From positions 1 to 45,377 of the forward strand of contig SVAO01000008.1 of the NCBI GenBank assembly GCA_015059365.1: a DNA stretch of 45,377 nt, given 5' to 3'. Numbering within the stretch: position 1 is the stretch's first letter; each line of letters starts with the position of its first letter. The position numbers and the translations under genes are program-made. The notes beneath the pieces are model-generated. The model was not told the origin of the DNA and ran no database searches. It saw only the letters and a program-made list of their open reading frames with translations. The stretch comes from Bacillota bacterium (lineage in GTDB: Bacteria; Bacillota_I; Bacilli_A; RF39; UBA660). Positions 23,577 through 35,885 of this stretch are shown one piece after another.

Positions 23577-25180
23577 AAAATAAAGTTTTAATATTTAGAA
23601 TTATATTTACTGCTATAACTGCGATGTTATTATATTATTTTATATTACCACCAATCAACTTAAGTAGTCCGTTATTTTGGTTTTATTCCGTTGTTATAAT
23701 TATGGTTTATATAGTAAGTGGCCTTGTTAGGGTGATAGAACTGAAAGATATTATTACAAATAAGATTAAAATAAAAAAAGCAACATTTCCTTTAAGTATT
23801 TGGATTGCAGTATTAGGCGTAATATTTTTTATAATATTATTTATTAATCTTATTCAATCACCATTATTTAATTCTAAGGCGTACTATAATCGTATCGTGG
23901 TTTCAGAAAATCAGAACTTTACCGAAGATGTAGCTCAGGTTGATTTTAATGCCTTACCTTTGTTAGATAAAGCCTCTAGCCAAAAGTTAGGCGATAGAGT
24001 AATGGGGCAAATGCCAGAATTAGTATCCCAATTTGACGTATCTGATCTTTATACTCAAATTAACTTTAATAACTCAATTATTAGAGTTACACCTTTAGAA
24101 TATAATGGATTGATTAAATATTTTACGAATAGAAAAGCTGGGGTTAAAGGATATATTACAGTTAATTCTGTAACAGGAGAAACAAATTTAACAAAATTAG
24201 ATAATGGTATGAAATATATGCCATCCGCATACTTTTTTGAAAATTTATATCGCAAACTTCGTTTTGAATATCCAACTGAAATTTTTGGGTTAGAAAGTTT
24301 TGAAATTGATAATGAAGGAAATCCATATTGGATAGTACCAACTATAAAATATAGTGGAGTAGGATTACGTGAGGAAATTACAGGTGTAATTATTTTAAAC
24401 CCAATTACAGGAGAAAGTACTAAATATAAAGTTTCTGATGTTCCTACATGGGTAGATCATGTTTATTCTTCAGAACTAATTATCGAACAAGTAAATGACT
24501 GGGGATTATATAAAAATGGATTTTTAAATTCTATTTTTGGTCAAAAAGGTGTAGTTCAAACTACAACTGGATATAATTACACTGTTATGAATGATGATGT
24601 ATATTTATATACAGGAATTACTTCAGCTCTTGCAGATGAAGCTAACATTGGATTTATATTAACAAATTTAAGAACAAAGGAAACAAAATTTTATCCTGTT
24701 CCTGGTGCTGAAGAATATTCAGCAATGGCTAGTGCAGAAGGTCAAGTTCAACAAATGAATTATACTGCTTCATTCCCATTATTAATAAACTTAAATAATA
24801 AACCAACTTATTTAATGTCACTTAAAGATAATGCTGGATTAGTAAAAATGTATGCTTTAGTTGATGTTTCTGATTACCAAAAGGTTGTTGTTACGGAGGC
24901 TTCGCTAGGAATAGAAAAAGCTGTAGAAAACTATTTAGGGGATTCAAGGTTGGAAATCGATTCAGATCAACTTTTAAATAAAAAGATTGTAATTGATAGA
25001 ATTAGTAGTGCTATTATTGATGGTACAACATATTACTATATTGTTGATACAAAAGATAATAAATATAAAGTAAATATAAAAGTTGAATCAAGCATTTTAC
25101 CATTTTTGATATCCGGAGATAAAATACAAGTTTATTATAGAGAAGAACAAGAAGTTATTGAAATATTGAATATAAAATAA
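23573..25180 (+). CDS. Membrane-anchored protein of unknown function
   Basis: The 535-aa protein has three N-terminal membrane segments (about 8-26, 32-54 and 70-94) and a large, presumably extracytoplasmic region of about 440 residues. That region has β-rich repeats around GYITVNSVTGETN and GVIILNPITGEST, which look like PepSY-type 'N-P-x-TG' turns. I do not recognise a named family. A GGAGG RBS lies in the end of the HTH gene, so the pair is coupled. No catalytic motif or cysteine pair is evident. Surface binding or a structural role would be guesswork. Confidence 0.6.
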   Translation: MKNKVLIFRIIFTAITAMLLYYFILPPINLSSPLFWFYSVVIIMVYIVSGLVRVIELKDIITNKIKIKKATFPLSIWIAVLGVIFFIILFINLIQSPLFNSKAYYNRIVVSENQNFTEDVAQVDFNALPLLDKASSQKLGDRVMGQMPELVSQFDVSDLYTQINFNNSIIRVTPLEYNGLIKYFTNRKAGVKGYITVNSVTGETNLTKLDNGMKYMPSAYFFENLYRKLRFEYPTEIFGLESFEIDNEGNPYWIVPTIKYSGVGLREEITGVIILNPITGESTKYKVSDVPTWVDHVYSSELIIEQVNDWGLYKNGFLNSIFGQKGVVQTTTGYNYTVMNDDVYLYTGITSALADEANIGFILTNLRTKETKFYPVPGAEEYSAMASAEGQVQQMNYTASFPLLINLNNKPTYLMSLKDNAGLVKMYALVDVSDYQKVVVTEASLGIEKAVENYLGDSRLEIDSDQLLNKKIVIDRISSAIIDGTTYYYIVDTKDNKYKVNIKVESSILPFLISGDKIQVYYREEQEVIEILNIK

Positions 25181-25191
25181 TATCCAATATA

Positions 25192-25227
25192 AAAAAGTGG
25201 ACAATATAAAATATTTGTCTGCTTTTT
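25192..25227 (+). terminator. Intrinsic terminator after the membrane protein
   Basis: A 13-bp stem with two G-T pairs (25192-25204 with 25215-25227), 10-nt loop, ending in a T-run. Confidence 0.75.
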
Positions 25228-25270
25228 ATGTATTTAAATTTAAATTTAATAAGAAGACATAATTATTTTT

Positions 25271-25299
25271 TTGATTATTGGTTAATTTTGTGTTATGAT
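25271..25299 (+). promoter_or_regulatory. Promoter of the large secreted protein
   Basis: TTGATT (25271-25276), 17-nt spacer, TATGAT (25294-25299). Confidence 0.55.
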
Positions 25300-25323
25300 T
25301 ATTAAAGATAGAGAGGGTTATGT

Positions 25324-27456
25324 ATGAAAAGAATTATTCCAATATTTATAATAATATTTATGGTTTGCTTTATAAATATAGATATAGTTAGTGGAGAGTC
25401 GGCTGGTGATGCAGGAGGGAATACTTCTAATATTCCTGGTACAGATATCACTGGTTGGAGGTGGTGGGCCTACACTAAAGATCCTAATGGATTAAAAGTT
25501 ACTGTTTATAAAAAAGATGGTACTAAATTAGGGACAAAAGCATTTTTAAATGATGAGTCGGACATTGATACATTTAGCAAAAGAAATGTCATGGTAAAAA
25601 CTAGTAATGATGAACGTCTTAGTAATGAAATAGTTAAAGGAAGCTGGGGATTAGCTGGTAGTGATTATTTTCAATATCTAGATTATGATGATTATATTAA
25701 TGTAACCACAACGATAGACATTGTTAATTTCTTAAATGGAAATGATGAAGCTGAGTTGGTTGAAAAACTAGGTGTTGCTAGTTATCCTGGTAATCAACTA
25801 AAAGATTTAGTTTTGGTTATTGAGCCTGCTACAGTCTTTCATTCACAAGTGGACGGATTAGATTATTTTGGTACATATTGGGAATTTATGTGGCTAAATC
25901 AAAATGATACTGGCAACAATAGTTTTAATTACGTTCTTGGTAATTATTATTTTAATGACAATAAGAACAATATATTCAGTGCTAATATACAGATAACACC
26001 TTCTCAAATAACTAAAGAAAAAACCCCTGAAATTTGGAGTTTCTTAGACAATTTTAGATCGTTTCAGAGTACTGTAGCTACTCAAAATTCACTTGGTGTA
26101 GCAATAATTTTAGTAAAAGATGTTATCCCTGTGGTTGATCCTGATTTAATACAGTGCCCAACAGGAGTAATCAAGGGCTCTTGCAATACCGATTTTTCGA
26201 TAAACGAACCAGAGGAGAAGGAATGTATCGTTAATAATGAAATATATAAATATAAAGAGGTTGGAGACTGTGGGACAATATATTGTTCATATAATATGAA
26301 AACAGAGTTAAATAATTTTTATCTAACATTTATTCCGATTATTCAATCTGGGCGTTATTTTAAAATGAATAGTATTGTGCTTAATATAAAGAAAACATGT
26401 TATTTAGAGGAAAAGTCAGATGCTGGTGCATGCCATAGTTGGTATAATAATATTGATAAGGAAAATCCTGGTAAAATTGATCTGAGTCTGGGAATAAATA
26501 ACAATTATACAAATAACAATTATACATTAGTATCATTAGAAAGTAATGATGATCGTTTTAAGGTTGAATGTTATAGTTATTCTAATGGCAAATGCATTAC
26601 AGCAAAATCTGAGGAAAATATTTATTATCAATTAGAACCAAATACAAACAGATATATATCATTAGTTGACATGGCTGGAACAGCAATCGGTCCTGGAGAT
26701 AATATTATAGATCTAGGAGGAGAACATTTGACTACTCCAATTTCTTTAGCAACGGGAACCCATAGTTATACAATAAACTATAGTCAGTCACCACTAGATA
26801 AATTTATAAATAAAATAAATGCTACAAAAATAGAAATCGGTAATTATATTTTGAATTATACATATAATGATAAATTATCATCTGAAAATTTAAGTTATAG
26901 CTGTAATTATAAGGTACAGAATAGCAGTCAGTGTATTTGTACAGATGAATGTTGTGATTCTTATTGTAACGTTATTGAATGTGAAAATCCAAAAGATGTA
27001 CCTGGTGGATTTCCTAGTTTAGTTTATCGTCCAATAAATTTAGAAGAAGCGTTTCCTGGGGAAAAAGGAATAGGAAGAGATCCTGGAAGTAATTGGACTG
27101 GCAATGTTGAAGATGAATCTGGAAATATAATCAATAAACCAGATGGAACGCCTTATACAAAGGAAGAATATTATATTAATAATAACAGGGGATATGAAGA
27201 TTATGATATTTATCATCAAGAACCTCTATATGTAATAAAACTTGATTATAATTCCATAAATGAGATTAGAGATTATAATAAAGCTAATAATTATAATTAT
27301 AACGATTTTTCCCTAACTTGTGTTAATGGAAAAAATTGTATTAGTAATTTTTTAAGAGGAAGAGTACCTGGATTTTATACAAATTTAATAACTTCAGGAA
27401 AATGTAAAGATATTAGTAGTTTAGATTTTGAATCTTGTACACAAAGGAAGGGCTAA
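25324..27456 (+). CDS. Large secreted protein of unknown function
   Basis: The 710-aa protein has a Sec signal peptide (residues 1-24: KR then a hydrophobic run of Ile/Phe, cleavage near VSGES). The mature part is rich in Asn, Asp, Tyr and Cys. About 20 Cys cluster from residue 278 on, including CICTDECCDSYCNVIEC near 538, suggesting a disulfide-stabilised extracellular protein. There is no sortase motif, lipobox or C-terminal membrane anchor. I do not recognise the family. GAGAGGG precedes the ATG. It opens a run of four exported proteins; adhesion or matrix functions are possible but unsupported. Confidence 0.6.
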   Translation: MKRIIPIFIIIFMVCFINIDIVSGESAGDAGGNTSNIPGTDITGWRWWAYTKDPNGLKVTVYKKDGTKLGTKAFLNDESDIDTFSKRNVMVKTSNDERLSNEIVKGSWGLAGSDYFQYLDYDDYINVTTTIDIVNFLNGNDEAELVEKLGVASYPGNQLKDLVLVIEPATVFHSQVDGLDYFGTYWEFMWLNQNDTGNNSFNYVLGNYYFNDNKNNIFSANIQITPSQITKEKTPEIWSFLDNFRSFQSTVATQNSLGVAIILVKDVIPVVDPDLIQCPTGVIKGSCNTDFSINEPEEKECIVNNEIYKYKEVGDCGTIYCSYNMKTELNNFYLTFIPIIQSGRYFKMNSIVLNIKKTCYLEEKSDAGACHSWYNNIDKENPGKIDLSLGINNNYTNNNYTLVSLESNDDRFKVECYSYSNGKCITAKSEENIYYQLEPNTNRYISLVDMAGTAIGPGDNIIDLGGEHLTTPISLATGTHSYTINYSQSPLDKFINKINATKIEIGNYILNYTYNDKLSSENLSYSCNYKVQNSSQCICTDECCDSYCNVIECENPKDVPGGFPSLVYRPINLEEAFPGEKGIGRDPGSNWTGNVEDESGNIINKPDGTPYTKEEYYINNNRGYEDYDIYHQEPLYVIKLDYNSINEIRDYNKANNYNYNDFSLTCVNGKNCISNFLRGRVPGFYTNLITSGKCKDISSLDFESCTQRKG

Positions 27457-27472
27457 GCTCTTTTTTTGTTAC

Positions 27473-27501
27473 TTGACAATATGAACATCAAATGCTAAGA
27501 T
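27473..27501 (+). promoter_or_regulatory. Promoter of the Thr-rich lipoprotein
   Basis: Consensus -35 TTGACA (27473-27478), 17-nt spacer, TAAGAT (27496-27501). Confidence 0.65.
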
Positions 27502-27531
27502 AAAATCTAAAAGAAATGAGGGTTAGTGCTT

Positions 27532-28686
27532 ATGAAAAAAATGATGATTAACAAAAGATTAATAGCATTGCTAACTGCTGTAACTACAGTTTTAACTATA
27601 AGTGGATGTGAGAATAATTATAATAATGATAACAATTTAATAGATGTTACTTCAGATATAGACAATTTAAATGATGATGACATTATCACTTTATTTATTG
27701 ACACAGATTTATCTGAAAATACTGCCGGTCAAGGGGATTATACAACAGGATTAGATGATATAACAACCGAATATGAGACAAAGATTGATTATGATGATGA
27801 AACTACTAAAATAGATGAATTAACTACAAGGGTTGAAGAAACTACTGGAATAGATTATGAGAATAAAATCGATGAAATTACATCAAATTTTCATGAGGAA
27901 GAAACTAAAAAAACAGATGTAACAACTAAAATAGAGGAGGTAACTACAGGTCCAGAGGAGACAACAACGATGGTAGAAGAAACAACGACAAATGCAACTA
28001 CTACTGTTGTTCCTGAAGTGATAGTTCCACCAATTACTAGTGAGAAATTGACTATAAATAATATAAATGACGCATCTATTATAACCCAATTTGTAATTTC
28101 TCCAGCGAAAAATATATATGAATATAACGGAGAGGCTTTATTTGTTTCTATTAATTATAAATACAATGGAAACATCTATATTTGCGGTGATGAAGAATTC
28201 AAGATGTTTATAGCATTATTAAACGAAACTCACATAGAGGTAGAAACTTTAAAAGAATTATTTAGAGATGCAACCCAAGAAGATATTGATAGATATTCAT
28301 CTATATTTAGAATTTTATCAAGTGCTTGTTGTAGTTCTAATATTAAGTTTAAATATGACAATTTTATTGTAGATAATAATGTCAAAGATTTTTTAAATCA
28401 AGTTCAAAACAACTTTTTAAACTATAAGAAACATGGCAACATTGATGAATTTAATACTTTTGTTCAAAATTATTTTGATGGTCAAAACGAATATATTAGA
28501 TATGGAGAAAATGTTATTTTAGATTACTATTTTTATATCTGGTGTTCACAGGCTACACAACTTTATAATAATACGCTTCTTAATTATATAATAAGGGCTA
28601 ATTCGTCTGCCAGCAGTCAATATTATGATTATATACAAAATGAATTTAGTCATAAAACAAGAAGTAATCAATTAACATTGAGATAA
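27532..28686 (+). CDS. Lipoprotein with a Thr/Glu-rich linker
   Basis: This 384-aa protein has a lipoprotein signal peptide (MKKMMINKRLI, hydrophobic core, lipobox LTISGC), so it is probably lipidated and anchored to the outer membrane face. Residues about 55-165 are a low-complexity linker with repeated ETT, EETT and TT-x-(I/V)-EE blocks, like the stalks of surface proteins. A folded C-terminal domain of about 210 aa follows, with an unusual ACCSS motif. No family recognised. ATG 27532 is chosen over GTG 27526 on spacing from GAGGG. Own promoter present. Confidence 0.65.
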   Translation: MKKMMINKRLIALLTAVTTVLTISGCENNYNNDNNLIDVTSDIDNLNDDDIITLFIDTDLSENTAGQGDYTTGLDDITTEYETKIDYDDETTKIDELTTRVEETTGIDYENKIDEITSNFHEEETKKTDVTTKIEEVTTGPEETTTMVEETTTNATTTVVPEVIVPPITSEKLTINNINDASIITQFVISPAKNIYEYNGEALFVSINYKYNGNIYICGDEEFKMFIALLNETHIEVETLKELFRDATQEDIDRYSSIFRILSSACCSSNIKFKYDNFIVDNNVKDFLNQVQNNFLNYKKHGNIDEFNTFVQNYFDGQNEYIRYGENVILDYYFYIWCSQATQLYNNTLLNYIIRANSSASSQYYDYIQNEFSHKTRSNQLTLR

Positions 28687-28706
28687 TTTAATAAGTAGTA
28701 TATAAT
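28678..28706 (+). promoter_or_regulatory. Promoter of the second lipoprotein
   Basis: TTGAGA (28678-28683, inside the end of the upstream gene), 17-nt spacer, TATAAT (28701-28706). Confidence 0.6.
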
Positions 28707-28724
28707 ACAATAAAGAGGTGTGAT

Positions 28725-29477
28725 ATGTTAAAGATTAAATTAAACACAAAAAAAATTTTCGCAATCATCTTATCAGGTTTTATAATAGTTACAATGCCAG
28801 GATGTTCTTCGGATAATTCATTAAAAACTAATTATAGTAGCAATGGATATAAAGAAAGCACTAATTACGAATCAATAGAGACTAACAAAACTGATGATAT
28901 AAAAGATACAAGCAATTCTCTAACCGTAGATAGTATAGATAAAAAAAATGAAATAGAAACATTTACATATGAAGATAAGGAAGTAGTTACATATTTTAAT
29001 GACATCAAGAAAAATGTAAGTGATACACTGAATTCTGAAAAAGTAGATAATATTAAAGATAAATTAAAAGGAACATTTATAGTAATGGTAGATTTTATTT
29101 TTTATGATGGAGAAATAAAAGGCATTAAGTTTGATGAGTTAACTGATGGTGCAAAACAAAATATTTTAGAAACAGCATCATTTGTAGATAATGAGATAAT
29201 GAAAAAATTTCCAAATTATAAAGAAGAAATAAGTTCTTTTACTTCAAATGCTTACAATAAAGCAAGTGAATTAATAAAAAGTGGTGCTAAAAATATTAAA
29301 GATTTTTCAAAAGAAAAATTAGGTGAAGAAAACTATAATACTATTATAGAAGTTAAAGATGAATTAGTAGATTATACAAAGCAAGCATTTGGCATTATTG
29401 GAGATGCTGCAAGTACTATTTGGGATAAAGGAACTGAAAAAATTAAAAATTGGTATGAAAATTTTAAAAATCATTAA
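28725..29477 (+). CDS. Lipoprotein of unknown function
   Basis: This 250-aa protein has a lipoprotein signal (KIKLNTKK, hydrophobic core, lipobox TMPGC). A Ser/Asn/Asp-rich spacer of about 45 residues leads to a mostly helical C-terminal domain with regular heptad-like spacing (SELIKSGAKNIKDFSKEKL, KGTEKIKNWYENFKNH), suggesting an amphipathic helical bundle. Family not recognised. GAGGTGTG precedes the ATG. A terminator follows. Confidence 0.6.
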   Translation: MLKIKLNTKKIFAIILSGFIIVTMPGCSSDNSLKTNYSSNGYKESTNYESIETNKTDDIKDTSNSLTVDSIDKKNEIETFTYEDKEVVTYFNDIKKNVSDTLNSEKVDNIKDKLKGTFIVMVDFIFYDGEIKGIKFDELTDGAKQNILETASFVDNEIMKKFPNYKEEISSFTSNAYNKASELIKSGAKNIKDFSKEKLGEENYNTIIEVKDELVDYTKQAFGIIGDAASTIWDKGTEKIKNWYENFKNH

Positions 29478-29489
29478 ATGATACACATA

Positions 29490-29530
29490 AATGAAGCGGG
29501 TGACTTTTACGTTCCTTGCTTCATTTTTTC
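29490..29530 (+). terminator. Intrinsic terminator after the second lipoprotein
   Basis: AATGAAGC (29490-29497) pairs with GCTTCATT (29518-29525), followed by T-rich sequence. The long loop may form a small inner stem. Confidence 0.7.
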
Positions 29531-29631
29531 TAAAAAACATTGTATAAAAAATGTATAATTTTGTCGAAAAATGTGTTATACTTTATTTATAGTAGATGAA
29601 GTGTTACATTTATAGAGGTAGGAGGATAAAA

Positions 29632-31032
29632 ATGAAAAAAAGAAATATTTTGATTGTCATGTTTTTAGTGTTAGGACTATCTTTGTTTTTGGGTGGATGT
29701 ACACAAAGTACTAATAATAGTAGTTCTTGGCTAATGGCTAAAGGTGCACCATCATCAGATACTAAAGGTAAAGATGGAGATATGTATTTAGATACAAATT
29801 CATATAATTTATATAAAAATATTGATGGAGCTTGGTTAAAAGTAGGCAATTTATCTATGGAACCTCAAACTGAAGAAATTTCTATTGACATAGACAAAGA
29901 TGGTTTCTGGGTAATAAATGGTAAGACAACAACCGTAAAAGCTAAAGGCGAAGATGGTCAAAACGGTATTGATGGAAAAGATGGTATCGACGGAAAAGAT
30001 GCAAGTATTACGATAAATGAAGAAGGTTTCTGGGTAATAAACGGCAAAACAACAACCGTAAAAGCTAAAGGTGAAGATGGTCAAAACGGTATTGATGGAA
30101 AAGATGGTATCGACGGAAAAGATGCAAGCATTACGATAAATGAAGAAGGTTTCTGGGTAATAAATGGTCAAACAACAACAGTGAAGGCAGAAGGAAAAAC
30201 TGGCCAAGATGGGATAACGCCAACAATTACAATAAATGAGGCTGGTGTTTGGGTAATAAATGGAGTGGTTACAGACATAAAAGCTGGTACTCAATTCTTA
30301 ATATGTAGGTCAGTGAATAATGTGACTAAAACAACAGGAACTGTAGCTAAATTAAGACCTGATTATGTTGATATTAAATATAAAGCAGGTGATGAATATA
30401 TTTGTGATGTTAATGACGAAATTAGTTATCGTTTCTTTGTGTTGAGTTCCAATGAAAATAACGTAAATTTGATATTAGATAGAAACATAAATAGTGATGG
30501 TACATTAGTAGAAATAGCCACAAATGACATTACTGGTGTATATAACAAAATGCCATGGGTATCTAAGCTAGATTATGGATGTGAAGCAGGTGATGATACT
30601 TGTATATCAAACAATAAAGGTCCAATTACAGCTATTGATTTTTTAGAAAAAGCTACCAATTCTTGGAGTAACATTCCAAATCTTAATGAAATATACACTG
30701 ATGAATCAGAAAAATATGGAGATTTAAATTTATCAGGAAAAGCAAGATTGCCAAAATTGAGTGAATTGCAAAACATTGGTTGTTCAGCAATTGTTAAGGG
30801 TGAGTGTCCATTATGGTCTGTAAACTATTTAGCTGATGACCTTTATCAATATGAAGGAAGAAATAATGTTGTCAATATGTATGGTTATTGGTTGCTTCCT
30901 TCATCTGCAGAAGATGCTGGAGAAGCTATGTTTATACACAGTATGGGTATTATCAATTCAGGAAGTGTAACAGCAGCAAATAATCGAGGTATCCGTCCTG
31001 TTATAAGTATTCCAAAAGCTAATATACAATAG
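29632..31032 (+). CDS. Lipoprotein with collagen-like repeats and a C-terminal RPVISI-type domain
   Basis: The 466-aa protein has a lipobox signal peptide (LFLGGC). Residues about 40-225 hold 41-residue repeats, each a collagen-like Gly-x-y tract (GEDGQNGIDGKDGIDGKD) plus a conserved β-type unit SITINEEGFWVINGKTT; two copies are nearly identical and two diverged. The C-terminal domain (about 235-466) has ISYRFFVLSSNENNVNLILDRNI, a KARLPKLSEL segment, GYWLLPSSA and the ending NNRGIRPVISIP, a pattern common in exported proteins of uncultured Firmicutes and reminiscent of sulfatase-modifying-factor/C-type-lectin-like folds. It is probably a surface display protein. The ATG follows GGAGGA; the upstream frame lacks an RBS. 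Confidence 0.7.
   Translation: MKKRNILIVMFLVLGLSLFLGGCTQSTNNSSSWLMAKGAPSSDTKGKDGDMYLDTNSYNLYKNIDGAWLKVGNLSMEPQTEEISIDIDKDGFWVINGKTTTVKAKGEDGQNGIDGKDGIDGKDASITINEEGFWVINGKTTTVKAKGEDGQNGIDGKDGIDGKDASITINEEGFWVINGQTTTVKAEGKTGQDGITPTITINEAGVWVINGVVTDIKAGTQFLICRSVNNVTKTTGTVAKLRPDYVDIKYKAGDEYICDVNDEISYRFFVLSSNENNVNLILDRNINSDGTLVEIATNDITGVYNKMPWVSKLDYGCEAGDDTCISNNKGPITAIDFLEKATNSWSNIPNLNEIYTDESEKYGDLNLSGKARLPKLSELQNIGCSAIVKGECPLWSVNYLADDLYQYEGRNNVVNMYGYWLLPSSAEDAGEAMFIHSMGIINSGSVTAANNRGIRPVISIPKANIQ
29902..30147 (+). repeat. Two 123-bp tandem repeats inside the lipoprotein gene
   Basis: Units 29902-30024 and 30025-30147 are almost identical. Diverged units follow, starting at 30148 and near 30244. 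The period is a multiple of three, so copy number can change without breaking the frame. Confidence 0.9.
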
Positions 31033-31054
31033 CTTATAATGAAACCAGTTTAGA

Positions 31055-31084
31055 AAAGAATGAATTTATTTCATTCTTTTTTAT
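31055..31084 (+). terminator. Intrinsic terminator after the collagen-like lipoprotein
   Basis: Stem AAAGAATGAA (31055-31064) with TTCATTCTTT (31070-31079) and following T residues. Confidence 0.8.
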
Positions 31085-31129
31085 TCTAAAAATTAAAAAA
31101 CAAAATATATTTAAATAGGAGGACAAACC

Positions 31130-33748
<2,619 letters not shown>

Positions 33749-33801
33749 CCTTTTTATATTGCAATATTTGGTAAATTATGGTAATATTCAGGTATAGGAA
33801 A

Positions 33802-33818
33802 GTTTGCTAAACGCAAAC
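33802..33818 (+). repeat. Inverted repeat upstream of agrA
   Basis: GTTTGC-N5-GCAAAC lies 20 nt before the agrA start and next to its RBS; a possible operator or translational hairpin. Confidence 0.5.
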
Positions 33819-33837
33819 ATAAAAAAGAGATGATATT

Positions 33838-34542
33838 ATGATAAATTTTATTATTTGTGATGATGATAAAAAGATTATTGAGCAGATTAAAAAGATTATT
33901 TCCAATTTTATGATGAAGAATGAATGCAGTTATAAAACTTATTTTTTTGATGACTATGATTCTAAATTTATGAAAATGATTAATTCCAAATTACAATGTA
34001 AAATATATATTTTAGATATTGAAACACCAACAAGATCCGGTATTGATATCGCAAGATTAATTAGAGAAAAAGACGTTGATAGTATGATAATATTTTTAAC
34101 AGGACATGAAGAATTAGGAAGTACTATTCTAAAAAATGATCTTATGTTTTTGTCTTTTATTAATAAATTTGATAATTGTGAAAAAAGGCTGATTGATTCG
34201 ATTAAAAGTGCCCTTAAAATGTTTCATAAAAGAAATATTTTAAAATTTAAAGATGGTAATACTTTTTATACTATTTCTATGGATGATATAATTTACATTA
34301 CAAGGGATAGTATTGAAAGAAAGTGTATAGTTAAAACAGAACATTATGAATTTAAATCATATAAAACAATCAAGGAATTTGAAGAGTTATTAGATGATAG
34401 GTTTATAAAAACACATCGTGCTTGTATAGTAAACAAAGACAAGATAGTAAAAATTGATATTCCTAAAAAAGAAATTCTATTAAACAATGGTGAAAAGATA
34501 GCTCTAGTTTCACCGAAATTAGTAAAGGGTGTGTTAGTATGA
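33838..34542 (+). CDS. agrA: AgrA-like LytTR response regulator
   Basis: The 234-aa two-component regulator has an N-terminal receiver domain (IICDDDKKII acidic pocket, phospho-acceptor D60 in YILDIETPTRSG, then FLTGHEE) and a C-terminal LytTR DNA-binding domain (ILKFKDGNTFYTISMDDIIYI, and FIKTHRACIVNKDKIVKI). This is the layout of AgrA, which binds pairs of 9-bp direct repeats when phosphorylated by AgrC. The gene overlaps agrC by four bases (ATGA). The order agrA-agrC is the reverse of staphylococcal agrC-agrA. Identification is strengthened by agrB and agrD just downstream on the other strand. Confidence 0.88.
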   Translation: MINFIICDDDKKIIEQIKKIISNFMMKNECSYKTYFFDDYDSKFMKMINSKLQCKIYILDIETPTRSGIDIARLIREKDVDSMIIFLTGHEELGSTILKNDLMFLSFINKFDNCEKRLIDSIKSALKMFHKRNILKFKDGNTFYTISMDDIIYITRDSIERKCIVKTEHYEFKSYKTIKEFEELLDDRFIKTHRACIVNKDKIVKIDIPKKEILLNNGEKIALVSPKLVKGVLV

Positions 34543-35855
34543 GTTTGATGGACTTTTTGATTTCTATGGTAATTGGTTTACCAGAAGCATTTTCTCATAT
34601 TTATATTTGGAATAAGTATGAAGGGGATAAAAAACATAAAAATCCCCTTATTTATATAGTAACATTGTTAATAATTAGCTGTTTTTTATCAATAACACAT
34701 TATACATTAAGCGGTTACATTAAAACACTTTTTATTTTGATGGTATTTATAACAGCTTGTAAAATATTATTGAATAAAGATTTTAAAGTTTGCATTATTT
34801 TACCTATTTATTCAATGTTTATCTTATTGATATCTGAATTAATATTTGTATTAGTTTTTATGATTGTATTTAGTTTCCCACAATTACCTCAATTTGAACA
34901 TGGTTTTCTAACTATTGTTCCAAATCTTATTATGTCGTTAATATATCTATTAATCGGAAGTATTCCTTTGGTAAAGAAGACATATAAGAAAATAATAGAG
35001 TTAGTGTCTAAAATTAATACTAAATTATTAACACTAATTGGTGTATTGCTATTAATGACAGTGAGTTTCCTATTTGCTACATTATATCATCAAATAGATC
35101 TTAAAATATTACTATTAGTAAACACAATAATATCAGGTGTTTATGTTATTACTGTATTTAGTATTTTTTCAATAGAAGATAAATATATTAAAATTTCAAA
35201 TAAATATAATACAACTTTAGCAAGTCTAAAGGAATATGAGGAAATATTAGATAAATACAAAATTATGAATCATGAAAACAAAAATGATTTGTTGATGATT
35301 AGAAATATGATTATAAAAAAGGAAAAAGCTATTGATAAGTATATTGATAAATTAATTGATGTTAAAATAAAAGATGATGAAAAAGTAATGTATGAAACTA
35401 GTATTATTCCATCAGGTGGATTAAGGGCTACTATATATTCTAAAATTCTGATGATGAAAGACAAAAAACTGGATTATAAACTTCATGTTGATAAAAGTGT
35501 TAGAAAAGTTGATTTGTCAGAATATACTGATGAATTCGTTCTTGATTTATGTAAAATTGTTAGTATTTTTATAGATAATGCGATAGAGGCTTCACTAGCA
35601 AGTAAAAAGAAAGAAATATTAATTCAGTTGTTTATGGATTCTGAAGATAAGTTTAATATATCTATTGCCAATACCTACAAAGGGAGTATAGATTTATCTA
35701 AAATAGAAGTTAAAGGTTATACTACAAAAGGTGAAGGCCATGGATATGGACTTACATTAGCTAATGAATTATTAAATAAACATAAATTTATACAAAATAC
35801 TAGGGAAATAAAGAAAAATATATTTGTTCAAAACCTTATTATAGTTAAAAAATAA
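34539..35855 (+). CDS. agrC: AgrC-like sensor histidine kinase (GHKL)
   Basis: The 438-aa protein has about six or seven membrane segments in residues 1-215, then a coiled linker. The kinase core contains the dimerisation/phospho-His region IMNHENKNDLLMIRNMI, an N-box (FIDNAIEAS) and a G-box (GEGHGYGLTLANELLNKH). This matches AgrC, the receptor for a cyclic autoinducing peptide. It is translated together with agrA. Its 3' end faces agrD; the two stop codons are about 80 bp apart, separated by back-to-back terminators. Confidence 0.88.
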   Translation: MSLMDFLISMVIGLPEAFSHIYIWNKYEGDKKHKNPLIYIVTLLIISCFLSITHYTLSGYIKTLFILMVFITACKILLNKDFKVCIILPIYSMFILLISELIFVLVFMIVFSFPQLPQFEHGFLTIVPNLIMSLIYLLIGSIPLVKKTYKKIIELVSKINTKLLTLIGVLLLMTVSFLFATLYHQIDLKILLLVNTIISGVYVITVFSIFSIEDKYIKISNKYNTTLASLKEYEEILDKYKIMNHENKNDLLMIRNMIIKKEKAIDKYIDKLIDVKIKDDEKVMYETSIIPSGGLRATIYSKILMMKDKKLDYKLHVDKSVRKVDLSEYTDEFVLDLCKIVSIFIDNAIEASLASKKKEILIQLFMDSEDKFNISIANTYKGSIDLSKIEVKGYTTKGEGHGYGLTLANELLNKHKFIQNTREIKKNIFVQNLIIVKK

Positions 35856-35885
35856 CTTATAACAAATTGTTATAAGTTTTCTTTA
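35854..35885 (+). terminator. Terminator of the agrAC operon
   Basis: Perfect 10-bp stem AACTTATAAC/GTTATAAGTT with a 5-nt loop and T-rich tail. Confidence 0.85.

Noticed and set aside
27456..27475. Terminator after the large secreted protein
   Set aside because: A T-run is present, but the possible stem is only about six pairs with several G-T, too weak to list.
29851..30294. Long minus-strand open frame opposite the lipoprotein repeats
   Set aside because: It is a shadow of the repetitive codons on the plus strand, with no RBS and a composition dominated by Phe, Tyr and Cys.
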